Shown: positions 7,541 to 13,176 of the stretch, one piece after another | Numbering within the stretch: position 1 is the first letter of the stretch | How the letters are laid out: the number at the start of each line of letters is the position of its first letter | Source of the DNA: Lysobacteraceae bacterium | Lineage (GTDB): Bacteria; Pseudomonadota; Gammaproteobacteria; Xanthomonadales; Xanthomonadaceae | Assembly: GCA_004173415.1 (NCBI GenBank) | Contig: SEHC01000044.1 | Location: forward strand, 1-13,176 | DNA length: 13,176 nucleotides | Reading direction: 5' to 3' | Translations under genes and position numbers: made by a program | The notes under the pieces: model-generated | Database searches by the model: none | What the model was told of the DNA's origin: nothing | What the model saw: the letters and a program-made list of their open reading frames with translations, nothing else

Positions 7541-9493
7541 ATGAACTTCGCATCCATGTCCAAGCTGCCTGCCGTGTTCCTGCTTCTGCTTGCCTCGCTG
7601 TCGTGCGCTGGACCGACGCCGGCCCGCGCGGCGACCGCAGCGACACCGGAAGCCGCACCGGCACCGCCAGACGAGGTTCCGGCCCAGGACTATCCGGGCA
7701 CCGTACAGCTGTCGGTCGATGCCACCGACATCGCCCGCCGGCTCTACCAGGTGCGCCAGCGCCTCCCGGTAAAAGCCGGTCCGCTGAAGCTCTGGTATCC
7801 GCAGTGGATCCCCGGCAACCACGCCGCGACCGGGCCGATCAACCAGTTCGCCGGCCTGGTGCTGAGCGCGGCCGGCCGCCGCCTGCCCTGGCGGCGGGAT
7901 CCGCTGGACGTGTACGCGTTCCTGCTCGACGTGCCCGATGGGGTCTCGATGCTGGACATCGAATTCCAGTCGCTGTCGCCGACCGCCGACGACCAGGGCC
8001 GGGTGGCGATGACCACCGAACTGCTGTCGGTGCAATGGTCGCGGCTGCTGCTGTACCCGGCCGGCCATGACGCGCGCCGGATCCGTTTCGAACCCAGCCT
8101 GCGCCTGCCGCAGGGCTGGGGCCATGGCACCGCGCTGCGGACGCGCGAAACGACCGAAGACGGCCTGGTCCGTTTCGAACCCCTGGCGCTGGTCGACCTG
8201 GTCGATTCCCCGGTCTATGCCGGGCGTCATTTCAAGCGCTTCGTGCTGGACGGGAACCCGCGCAGCCCGGTGCACCTGAACGTGGTCGCCGATGCGCCGG
8301 AACTGCTCGAGGCCAAGCCGGAAATCCTCGAAGCCCACCGCGCCCTGGTGGTCCAGGCCGACCGCCTGTACGGCAACCGCCCGTTCGCCCACTACGACTT
8401 CCTGCTGGCCCTGTCCGACCAGTTCAGCGGCATCGGCCTGGAGCACCTGCAGTCCAGCGAGAACGGCACCTTTCCCGGCTACCTGACCGGCAAGGCGCCC
8501 TTCACCGACAACTACCTGCTGCCGCATGAGTACGCGCACAGCTGGAACGGCAAGTCGGTGCGGCCCGCGTCGTTGTGGACGCCGCACTACAACACGCCGA
8601 TGCAGAACGATCTCCTGTGGGTCTACGAAGGCCAGACCGAGTTCTGGGCCTGGGTGCTGGCCACGCGCGCCGGGCTGTACACGGCCGAGCAGTCGCGCGA
8701 GGTGCTGGCGGCGACGGCGGCGACCTTCGAGCACCGCGCCGGCCGGCGCTGGCGCAACCTGCAGGACACCGTGTACCAGGGCATCATCGATTTCAACGAC
8801 GCACCGGCGGCCTGGCAGGACTGGCAGCGCGGCTACGACTTCTACGATGAAGGCGTGCTGCTGTGGCTGGACGTGGACAGCCGGCTGCGCGAGCTGTCCG
8901 GCGGCCGGCGTTCGCTGGACGCGTTCGCGCGGGGCTTCCTCGGCGGACAGGCGGGCAAGGGCGAGGTGCGCCGCTATGACGTCGGCGATGTGGTCCAGGC
9001 GCTGGACCGGGTCCAGGCGCATGACTGGGCGGGCTACCTGCGCGAGCGGGTCGAGGGCCATGGCGCGCAAGCGCCGCTGCAGGGCCTGGCGCGGTCCGGC
9101 TGGCGGCTGGTCTACAGCGAGGTTCCCAACGCTGCGATCGCCGATGCCGAAAGCGACGGCGGTTTCGCCGATTACCGCTACTCGCTGGGCCTGAAAGTCG
9201 CCGCCGATGGCAAGATCAGCGAAGTGTTGTGGGAAAGCCCGGCGCATGCGGCCGGGATCGCCCGCGACATGCAGCTGGTCGCGGTCGACGGCATGGCCTA
9301 CAACGCCGAGCGGATGAACCGTGCATTGGCCGCCTCGCGTTCCCACCCCGCACCGCTGCAGCTGCTGGTGCGCCAGGGCGACGCCTATCGCACCTTGCAG
9401 GTCCCCTACCACGGCGGCCTGCGCCATCCCCATCTCGAACGATTGCCCGGTTCCCCCGACCGGCTCACCCAATTGCTGGCGCCGATGAAGTGA
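7541..9493 (+). CDS. secreted M61-family metallopeptidase with PDZ domain
   Basis: The protein has 650 residues from the ATG at 7541. The ATG at 7556 is an alternative giving 645 residues and an equally good signal peptide. GGGGA at 7536-7540 touches the first start and lies 15 nt from the second, so neither has ideal spacing. The N-terminus has a hydrophobic stretch ('LPAVFLLLLASLSC') then 'ARA', suggesting Sec export and signal peptidase I cleavage. An N-terminal beta domain ('LKLWYPQWIPGNHA') precedes the thermolysin-like zinc domain: 'HEYAH' with H329, E330 and H333, and the third ligand E363 in 'VYEGQTEFW'. Residues about 535-625 form a PDZ domain ('VAADGKISEVLWESPAHAAG', 'QLVAVDG'). Relatives are glycyl aminopeptidase-like enzymes of the envelope; the substrate here is unknown. 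All zinc ligands are present, so it is probably active. Confidence 0.92.
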   Translation: MNFASMSKLPAVFLLLLASLSCAGPTPARAATAATPEAAPAPPDEVPAQDYPGTVQLSVDATDIARRLYQVRQRLPVKAGPLKLWYPQWIPGNHAATGPINQFAGLVLSAAGRRLPWRRDPLDVYAFLLDVPDGVSMLDIEFQSLSPTADDQGRVAMTTELLSVQWSRLLLYPAGHDARRIRFEPSLRLPQGWGHGTALRTRETTEDGLVRFEPLALVDLVDSPVYAGRHFKRFVLDGNPRSPVHLNVVADAPELLEAKPEILEAHRALVVQADRLYGNRPFAHYDFLLALSDQFSGIGLEHLQSSENGTFPGYLTGKAPFTDNYLLPHEYAHSWNGKSVRPASLWTPHYNTPMQNDLLWVYEGQTEFWAWVLATRAGLYTAEQSREVLAATAATFEHRAGRRWRNLQDTVYQGIIDFNDAPAAWQDWQRGYDFYDEGVLLWLDVDSRLRELSGGRRSLDAFARGFLGGQAGKGEVRRYDVGDVVQALDRVQAHDWAGYLRERVEGHGAQAPLQGLARSGWRLVYSEVPNAAIADAESDGGFADYRYSLGLKVAADGKISEVLWESPAHAAGIARDMQLVAVDGMAYNAERMNRALAASRSHPAPLQLLVRQGDAYRTLQVPYHGGLRHPHLERLPGSPDRLTQLLAPMK

Positions 9494-9503
9494 CCCCGGG
9501 CGG

Positions 9504-9894
9504 CTACTTGCCGATCCGGTCCTCGAGCCTGCGGAACACCGCCAGCACCAGCACGCACATCAGCGAAGCGCCCAGGGCCAGCACGTAGTTGCCGATGCCC
9601 GCGGCGATGCCGATGCGCGCCGGCGCCGACGAAACCCACCGCCGCGACCACCGCCTCGATCAGGCGCACCGGGTCGACCTGTAGCAGGTCGCGATAGCGC
9701 TCGCCGGAAAAATGCTGGGCGATCACGTCGCCCAGGCCCACGATCAGCGCGGCGGCGCCGGCGATCAGCATATGGGTGCGCAGTCCGGCCGCGTGCTTGC
9801 CGAGCTCGCGCTCGATGCCCAGCACGCCGCCGAACAGCATCGCCGCGGCCACCCGCACCAGGATCCACAGGTCTTCGTGCAGGCTCGTTTCCAT
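9504..9894 (-). pseudogene. MgtC/SapB-family membrane protein, internally deleted and frameshifted
   Basis: Reading leftward, the ATG at 9894 has a good GGGAG ribosome site about 8 nt upstream. The first 92 codons (9894-9619) are a normal MgtC/SapB N-terminus: hydrophobic helices and the hallmark 'GIERELGKHAAGLRTHML', ending in 'VGFVGAG'. There the frame breaks. The same frame continues as an Arg/Gly/His-rich sequence unlike any membrane protein and would run to 9406, inside the M61 gene. The alternative frame, from about 9614 to the stop at 9504-9506, gives 'IGIAAGIGNYVLALGASLMC' and then 'FRRLEDRIGK', which looks like the normal last helix and tail. The conserved central piece (usually 'TI...GLTTAASLW...', roughly 20-25 residues) is absent. 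Joined, the remnants give about 128 residues against 150-165 for the family. Either the gene is dead or the assembly is wrong in the GC-rich junction. Confidence 0.75.
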
Positions 9895-10285
9895 CGACGT
9901 CTCCCATCACAGGGCCACGATAGTCACCGAGGCCGCATCTGCAGCACGTGAATCATCGCTGTCGGGATCGCGGACGCTTGTTAAACACCGGATCGGCCTC
10001 CGCCGGATTGCGATGGGCCATCGACGAGCGCAGACATGCGGCTTTGCCGCCACCTTGTTGTCAACGGGTGAAGGGCGTGCGACTGCATCCCGGAATCGAC
10101 ACTCACGCGGCGCCGACCCGCCATTAACCCGCGCTGCGACATCGTCGACACATCCGGACGCAGCGGCCACCGAGGCCACGCTCGGAGTCATTCGAAACCT
10201 CTAGCCCAGCCGATCACCGGACAGGCCAGTCCATCCCGGTTCCTTCCCATCGACCTCCATCACCCAACTCTACGGAGAGCAGGCA
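9895..10285. other. gene-free interval between mgtC remnant and glycine-zipper gene
   Basis: This 391-bp stretch lies between two genes that start in opposite directions, so it should hold both promoters. I see the mgtC ribosome site at its left end and GGAGAG at 10274-10279 at its right end, but no convincing -35/-10 pair on either strand. Open frames here are Arg/Ala-rich with no family resemblance or ribosome site. No tRNA, REP unit or strong hairpin was found. Confidence 0.6.
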
Positions 10286-11077
10286 ATGACCAACCACAAT
10301 CCTTCCAATGATGCAGATACCTTTGCTTCCGGTGGCGACCTCAACCGCGATCCACTGACCGGCACGCCCGGCGCCCATCCGGTCGGCGTCGGCCTGGGTG
10401 GCGTGGCGGGCGGCGCGGCTGCCGGCGCCCTGGCCGGCACCTTCTTCGGTCCGATCGGCACGCTGATCGGTGCGGCAGCCGGCGTGGTCGCCGGCGCGGC
10501 GGCCGGCAAGGGCGTGGCCGAACGCATCGACCCGACCGGTGAAACCGAATACTGGCGCGCCGAGCATGCCAACCGTCCGTACGTCGACAAGGACCGGGAT
10601 TTCGACCGCGACTACGCCGCCGCCTATGGCTATGGCCTGCAGGCCCGGGAAACCCGCGCCGGCCGGACCTGGGACGAAAGCGAGACCGAGTTGCAGAGCG
10701 AATGGAACAGCGCCCGTGGCGCCTCGACCCTGGAATGGGAGCAGGCCCGACCGGCGGTGCGTGATTCCTGGGATCGCGCCGACCAGACCTACAGCACCTA
10801 CGAGGACAGCGATCGCTACTTCGCCTCGCGTTTCGACAGCGTCGGCTATCGGGCCGGCGACGAGACCTTCGACGACTATCGCCCGGCCTACCGCTACGGC
10901 ACCCAGTCGCGTACCCGCTACGCCGACCGCGACTGGGACGACAGGCTGGAGAATGAACTGAAGGAAGGTTGGGAGAAGACCAAGGGCAGCTCGCGCCTGA
11001 CCTGGGAACGGGCCAAGGCCGCGGTCAAGGATGCTTTCAGCTCGCACGACGAGTACAGCCGTTATCGCCGCAGCTGA
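10286..11077 (+). CDS. glycine-zipper protein with duplicated Tyr/Trp-rich repeat
   Basis: The protein has 263 residues. The start has a strong ribosome site, GGAGAG at 10274-10279, 6 nt upstream. There is no signal peptide. Residues 34-76 are a glycine zipper (GxxxG-spaced Gly/Ala helices with 'FFGPIGTLIGAAAG'), able to insert in or associate with membranes. After a hinge ('ERIDPTGETEYW') the rest is charged and aromatic. It contains two copies of a repeat of about 58 residues, at 109-166 ('DYAAAYGYG...W...GASTLEWEQARPAVRDSW') and 197-254 ('DYRPAYRYG...W...GSSRLTWERAKAAVKDAF'), about 40 percent identical by eye. Similar proteins of unknown function occur in xanthomonads and other proteobacteria; I know no assigned role. 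A stress or envelope role is a guess. It is monocistronic, with a strong hairpin 20 bp after the stop. Confidence 0.85.
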   Translation: MTNHNPSNDADTFASGGDLNRDPLTGTPGAHPVGVGLGGVAGGAAAGALAGTFFGPIGTLIGAAAGVVAGAAAGKGVAERIDPTGETEYWRAEHANRPYVDKDRDFDRDYAAAYGYGLQARETRAGRTWDESETELQSEWNSARGASTLEWEQARPAVRDSWDRADQTYSTYEDSDRYFASRFDSVGYRAGDETFDDYRPAYRYGTQSRTRYADRDWDDRLENELKEGWEKTKGSSRLTWERAKAAVKDAFSSHDEYSRYRRS

Positions 11078-11097
11078 ACCAGATCCCGCTGCAGAAA

Positions 11098-11130
11098 GAA
11101 GCGAGGCCCCGCACGCCGGGGCCTCGCTTC
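11098..11130 (+). terminator. strong terminator hairpin, 14-bp perfect stem
   Basis: The arms 11098-11111 (GAAGCGAGGCCCCG) and 11117-11130 are perfectly complementary, with a 5-nt loop (CACGC). The hairpin lies 20 bp after the glycine-zipper gene. On the plus strand the tail is only CTTCGTGG, without a T-run. On the minus strand the stem is followed by TTTCTGC. The very stable stem makes a Rho-independent terminator likely. Confidence 0.8.
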
Positions 11131-11154
11131 GTGGTGGGGTCTACTCACCCCGAT

Positions 11155-11168
11155 CCATCGCGCGATGG
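11155..11168. repeat. 14-bp perfect palindrome upstream of the transglycosylase gene
   Basis: CCATCGCGCGATGG reads the same on both strands. It sits 51 bp before the transglycosylase ATG and 24 bp after the terminator, where an operator would be expected. No matching -35/-10 pair was identified, and the binding protein is unknown. Confidence 0.4.
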
Positions 11169-11219
11169 GCAATACTCCGCCGCAGGATGGCTTCCCCCGG
11201 CTGTCCCGGAACACTTGCC

Positions 11220-12461
11220 ATGAAGACGACGCACCGATACGCGCCGCTGGCGGCGTTGCTGCTGGCGACCGCCGGCCAGTCCCACGCCAATGACCTGGTG
11301 TTCGACGATTGCCTGGCCGGCCTGCGTGCGCAGGCGATGCAGGCCGGGATAAGCGGTCCTTCCTACGATGCCTCCACCGCTGGCCTGCAGCCCGACCTGG
11401 GCGTGCTGCCCCTGCTCGACGCCCAGCCCGAATTCACCACGCCGATCTGGGACTACCTGGCCGCACTGGTCGACGAGCAACGCATCGCCGATGGCCAGGC
11501 CATGCTCAAGGCCCACGCCGGGACGCTGGCGACGGTGTCGCAACAGTACGGCGTGGACCCGGCCACGGTGGTGGCGGTGTGGGGCGTGGAAAGCGACTAC
11601 GGCAAGACCTTCGGCAAGCGCCCACTGCTCACTTCGCTGTCCACGCTGTCCTGCTTCGGCCGGCGCCAGCCGTTCTTCCGCGGCGAGTTCTTCGCCACGC
11701 TCAAGCTTATCCAGTCCGGCGACCTGAAGGCCGAAGGCCTGGCCGGATCGTGGGCCGGCGCCTTCGGCCATACCCAGTTCATGCCCTCGACCTACCAGCG
11801 CATCGCGGTGGACGGCGATGGCGACGGGCGGCGCGACCTGGTCGCCAGCATTCCCGACGCGCTGGCTTCGACCGCCAATTACCTGAAGCAGGCCGGCTGG
11901 CGCACCGGCGAAGCCTGGGGCCATGAAGTGAAACTCCCCGCCACTTTCGATGTCGCCCTCGCCGGCAGGAAAAGCAAGCGTCCGCTGGCGGACTGGATCG
12001 CGCGCGGGGTGACCCGGATCGATGGAAGTCCGATTGCGGCTTCCGACGCGCAGGCCGCGGTGCTGCTGCCGGCGGGCGCGAACGGCCCCGCCTTCCTGGT
12101 GTTCCGCAATTTCGATGCGATCTACTCGTACAACGCCGCCGAGAGTTACGCGCTGGCCATCGCCACCCTGTCCGACCGTTTGCGCGGTGGCCCCGCGCTG
12201 GTCACGCCGTGGCCGACCGACGATCCGGGCCTGGGCCGGGGCGAACGCAGGCAACTGCAGGTCCTGCTGCTGGCGCGCGGCCACGCCATCGGCGAAGCCG
12301 ACGGCATGATCGGCACGCTGACCCGGCGCGCGATCGTGGCCGAGCAGCAGCGGCTCGGCCTGCAGCCTCTGGATGGACGCGCCGGGCGCAAGATCCTCGA
12401 GGCGTTGCGTGCCGAGGGCCCCGGCTTGCAGCCGACCGAGCCCCCAGCGGGCAAACCTTGA
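11220..12461 (+). CDS. periplasmic lytic murein transglycosylase, MltB-like
   Basis: The ATG at 11220 gives 413 residues. GGA at 11208-11210 is a modest ribosome site, and the start gives a good signal peptide ending 'GQSHA'. There is no lipobox cysteine, so it is probably a soluble periplasmic enzyme, unlike the lipoprotein MltB of E. coli. Residues about 25-325 form the SLT_2/MltB domain. Its catalytic acid is Glu124 in 'AVWGVESDYGKTFG', and it also has 'LSTLSCFGRRQPFFRGEFFA', 'AGSWAGAFGHTQFMPSTYQR', 'DGDGDGRRDLVASIPDALAS' and 'FRNFDAIYSYNAAESYALAI'. Such enzymes cleave the MurNAc-GlcNAc bond with formation of 1,6-anhydroMurNAc. Residues about 340-400 are a peptidoglycan-binding type 1 domain ('RRQLQVLLLARGHAIGEADG', 'AIVAEQQRLGL'). 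It is flanked by hairpins and is probably transcribed alone. All key residues are present. Confidence 0.93.
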   Translation: MKTTHRYAPLAALLLATAGQSHANDLVFDDCLAGLRAQAMQAGISGPSYDASTAGLQPDLGVLPLLDAQPEFTTPIWDYLAALVDEQRIADGQAMLKAHAGTLATVSQQYGVDPATVVAVWGVESDYGKTFGKRPLLTSLSTLSCFGRRQPFFRGEFFATLKLIQSGDLKAEGLAGSWAGAFGHTQFMPSTYQRIAVDGDGDGRRDLVASIPDALASTANYLKQAGWRTGEAWGHEVKLPATFDVALAGRKSKRPLADWIARGVTRIDGSPIAASDAQAAVLLPAGANGPAFLVFRNFDAIYSYNAAESYALAIATLSDRLRGGPALVTPWPTDDPGLGRGERRQLQVLLLARGHAIGEADGMIGTLTRRAIVAEQQRLGLQPLDGRAGRKILEALRAEGPGLQPTEPPAGKP

Positions 12462-12602
12462 GGCTCTGAACGCGCGAGACAGGGTGCACTTGACCCGCAT
12501 TGCCATGCCGCGACTTGCGACGGAAATCGAGCGAAGTCTCGCTTGCTGCGGTCGTGATCGGAAGGGACGGCAATGGCAGGTCTTGACCTGCCTCTGTGGT
12601 TT
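12462..12602. other. non-coding region with nested inverted repeats after the transglycosylase gene
   Basis: No gene is visible. Inverted repeats are nested: TGCCATGCCG (12501-12510) faces CGGCAATGGCA (12568-12578) with one bulged base, CGAC (12511-12514) faces GTCG (12551-12554), and AGCGA (12530-12534) faces TCGCT (12539-12543). A separate perfect hairpin, GGCAGGTC-TT-GACCTGCC at 12575-12592, overlaps the outer right arm, so the two folds exclude each other. It could be a terminator region, a worn repeat or a small structured RNA; nothing decides between these. Confidence 0.4.
12575..12592 (+). terminator. hairpin, possible transglycosylase terminator
   Basis: GGCAGGTC (12575-12582) and GACCTGCC (12585-12592) are perfectly complementary around TT; in practice this is a 7-bp stem with a CTTG loop. 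The following TCTGTGGTTTG is mildly T-rich. It is about 115 bp after the stop codon, far for a terminator, so this role is uncertain. Confidence 0.35.
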
Positions 12603-12755
12603 GTAGGTCCGAGCTTGTTCGGATGCTCTCCGCATTGAGGCGCAAGCATCCGAGCAAGCCCGGACCTACAAAGCCCGGCGCATCCAAGCAAGCCGGCGCA
12701 TCCGAGCAAGCCCGGACCTACAAAGCCCGTTGCATCCGCACAAGCTCGAGCCTAC
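12600..12755. repeat. cluster of five GTAG-headed REP units
   Basis: The unit is GTAGGTCCG(A/G)GCTTG, then (C/T)TCGGATGC: a GTAG head followed by a short stem, about 24 nt. One copy is on the plus strand (12603-12626). Reverse copies lie at 12646-12669, 12680-12696 (truncated, head lost), 12698-12721 and 12732-12755 (diverged). The first two form a 28-bp imperfect inverted repeat (12600-12627 with 12645-12672, 26 of 28 paired) around a 17-nt loop, as in bacterial interspersed mosaic elements. Reverse units start 34, 18 and 34 bp apart, with the spacer AAAGCCCG repeated. REP units with a GTAG head are typical of families mobilised by RAYT transposases; no such gene is in the window. The cluster sits between convergent genes. 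Confidence 0.8.
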
Positions 12756-12767
12756 GCGCCGAAGGAA

Positions 12768-12783
12768 GTCCGTCTTGGCGGAC
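12768..12783 (-). terminator. possible terminator of the indolepyruvate oxidoreductase-like gene
   Basis: On the minus strand GTCCG-CCAAGA-CGGAC forms a 5-bp stem followed by TTCCTTC, a pyrimidine-rich tail. It lies 27 bp after the stop codon of the leftward gene. The stem is short, so the call is tentative. Confidence 0.4.
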
Positions 12784-12810
12784 AAAGCAATCGCATCGCG
12801 ATCTTCTTCC

Positions 12811-13176
12811 TCAGGCCGCCTGCACCAGCGGGATCTCGCGCGGGTTGTTCCATTTGGCCAGCAAGGCCGCCTCGCGCGCCTTGGCGGTGTGCAGGTGCGC
12901 TTCCTTGACGTGCCCGTAGCCGCGGATGTGCTCGGGGATGCTGGCGATCTCGGCGGCCAGCACCAGGTTGCCCGCATCCAGCGAACCCAGCAGCCCGGCG
13001 ATGGTCTTCTCGTAGTCGCCGATCAGTGCGCGCTCGCCCTTGCGCTCTTCGGTATAGCCGAAGACGTCCAGCATGCCGCCGCGCAGGAAGCGGAACTTCG
13101 CCAGCAGCTTGAACGCGCTGAACACCCACGGCCCGAATTCCTGCTTGACCAGCCGGCCCTGCGCATCCTTCTTGGC
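12811..13176 (-). CDS. indolepyruvate ferredoxin oxidoreductase-like protein, C-terminal end
   Basis: The leftward frame is open from the right edge of the window to the TGA at 12811-12813, giving 121 C-terminal codons; the gene starts outside. The sequence ('QEFGPWVFSAFKLLAKFRFL', 'DVFGYTEERKGERALIGDYE', 'LAAEIASIPEHIRGYGHVKE') matches the end of the large fused indolepyruvate ferredoxin oxidoreductase family, about 1,150-1,200 residues. Members combine thiamine-diphosphate and gamma-type domains and oxidatively decarboxylate aryl pyruvates to aryl-acetyl-CoA, passing electrons to an iron-sulfur carrier in the cytosol. The 'IRGYGHVK' motif is the most telling. The catalytic and cofactor regions are not in the window, so activity cannot be judged. 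An internal ATG at 13125 is not the start, because the family sequence continues above it. Confidence 0.8.
   Translation of the reverse strand, partial: AKKDAQGRLVKQEFGPWVFSAFKLLAKFRFLRGGMLDVFGYTEERKGERALIGDYEKTIAGLLGSLDAGNLVLAAEIASIPEHIRGYGHVKEAHLHTAKAREAALLAKWNNPREIPLVQAA

Noticed and set aside
7541..7620. Possible lipoprotein signal (cysteine after the hydrophobic stretch) in the M61 peptidase
   Set aside because: The residues before the cysteine are S-L-S, without the Leu at -3 needed for a good lipobox. The later 'ARA' site fits ordinary signal peptidase cleavage better.
7202..9472. A 756-codon antisense frame opposite the M61 peptidase, and a 465-codon one at 1460-2857
   Set aside because: Both are composition shadows of real genes (M61 peptidase; higA and NYN-LOTUS), with no ribosome site or family resemblance.
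9907..10191. A 94-codon minus-strand frame in the gene-free interval
   Set aside because: The protein is Arg/Ala/Val-rich, lacks any ribosome site and resembles no family; it overlaps the likely mgtC promoter region.
12646..12755. The regular repeats looked briefly like a small CRISPR array
   Set aside because: Repeats are 24 nt with almost no spacer, the intervening sequence is itself repeated, one copy is truncated, and no cas gene is near. The GTAG head and stem fit REP units.
12596..12919. Open frames across the REP cluster, which encode repeated 'SEQARTYK'-like peptides
   Set aside because: The repetition comes from the REP units themselves, and the frames run antisense into the oxidoreductase-like gene.

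Overview
The window is a high-GC stretch of ordinary bacterial chromosome, almost certainly from a Xanthomonadaceae/Lysobacteraceae gammaproteobacterium (Lysobacter, Luteimonas, Pseudoxanthomonas or Stenotrophomonas relatives). This placement is an inference. It rests on strong G/C bias at third codon positions, on recognisable gammaproteobacterial families (HigBA, M61 peptidase, MltB-like transglycosylase, DUF938 methyltransferase, fused indolepyruvate oxidoreductase), and on GTAG-headed REP palindromes of a type common in this family. No rRNA, tRNA, CRISPR, IS or phage gene was seen.

Layout, left to right. (1) 1-1155: 3' part of an FAD-dependent dehydrogenase. (2) 1183-1897: a complete higBA toxin-antitoxin cassette, with a palindrome lying exactly between its -35 and -10 boxes and a probably leaderless toxin message. 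(3) 1937-2827: a NYN-LOTUS (OST-HTH) RNA-binding/nuclease-type protein, 39 bp after higA. (4) 2954-7398: a tight four-gene cluster with gaps of 0, 3 and 5 bp. It encodes a membrane sensor kinase (TM-CHASE3-like-TM-PAS-HisKA-HATPase), a single-domain Rcp1-like response regulator, a soluble receiver-kinase-receiver hybrid whose last receiver is degenerate, and a DUF938 SAM-dependent methyltransferase. (5) 7541-9493: a secreted M61-family metallopeptidase with a PDZ domain. (6) 9504-9894, minus strand: an MgtC/SapB-family gene that has lost an internal segment and its frame, so a pseudogene. (7) 9895-10285: a gene-free interval. (8) 10286-11077: a glycine-zipper protein with a duplicated Tyr/Trp-rich repeat, ended by a perfect 14-bp hairpin. 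(9) 11220-12461: a periplasmic lytic transglycosylase with a C-terminal peptidoglycan-binding domain. (10) 12462-12810: a non-coding interval holding a small structured region and a cluster of five REP units. (11) 12811-13176, minus strand: the C-terminus of an indolepyruvate ferredoxin oxidoreductase-like protein.

The clearest functional unit is the phosphorelay cluster. The membrane kinase probably signals to the stand-alone receiver, and the hybrid kinase adds a second input or a branch. None of the three has a DNA-binding output domain, so output is probably through protein-protein contact. The least conventional items are the MgtC gene with an internal deletion, the NYN-LOTUS gene beside an mRNA-interferase cassette, the repeat-containing glycine-zipper protein and the irregular REP cluster. 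I see no convincing wholly new defence or mobile system.
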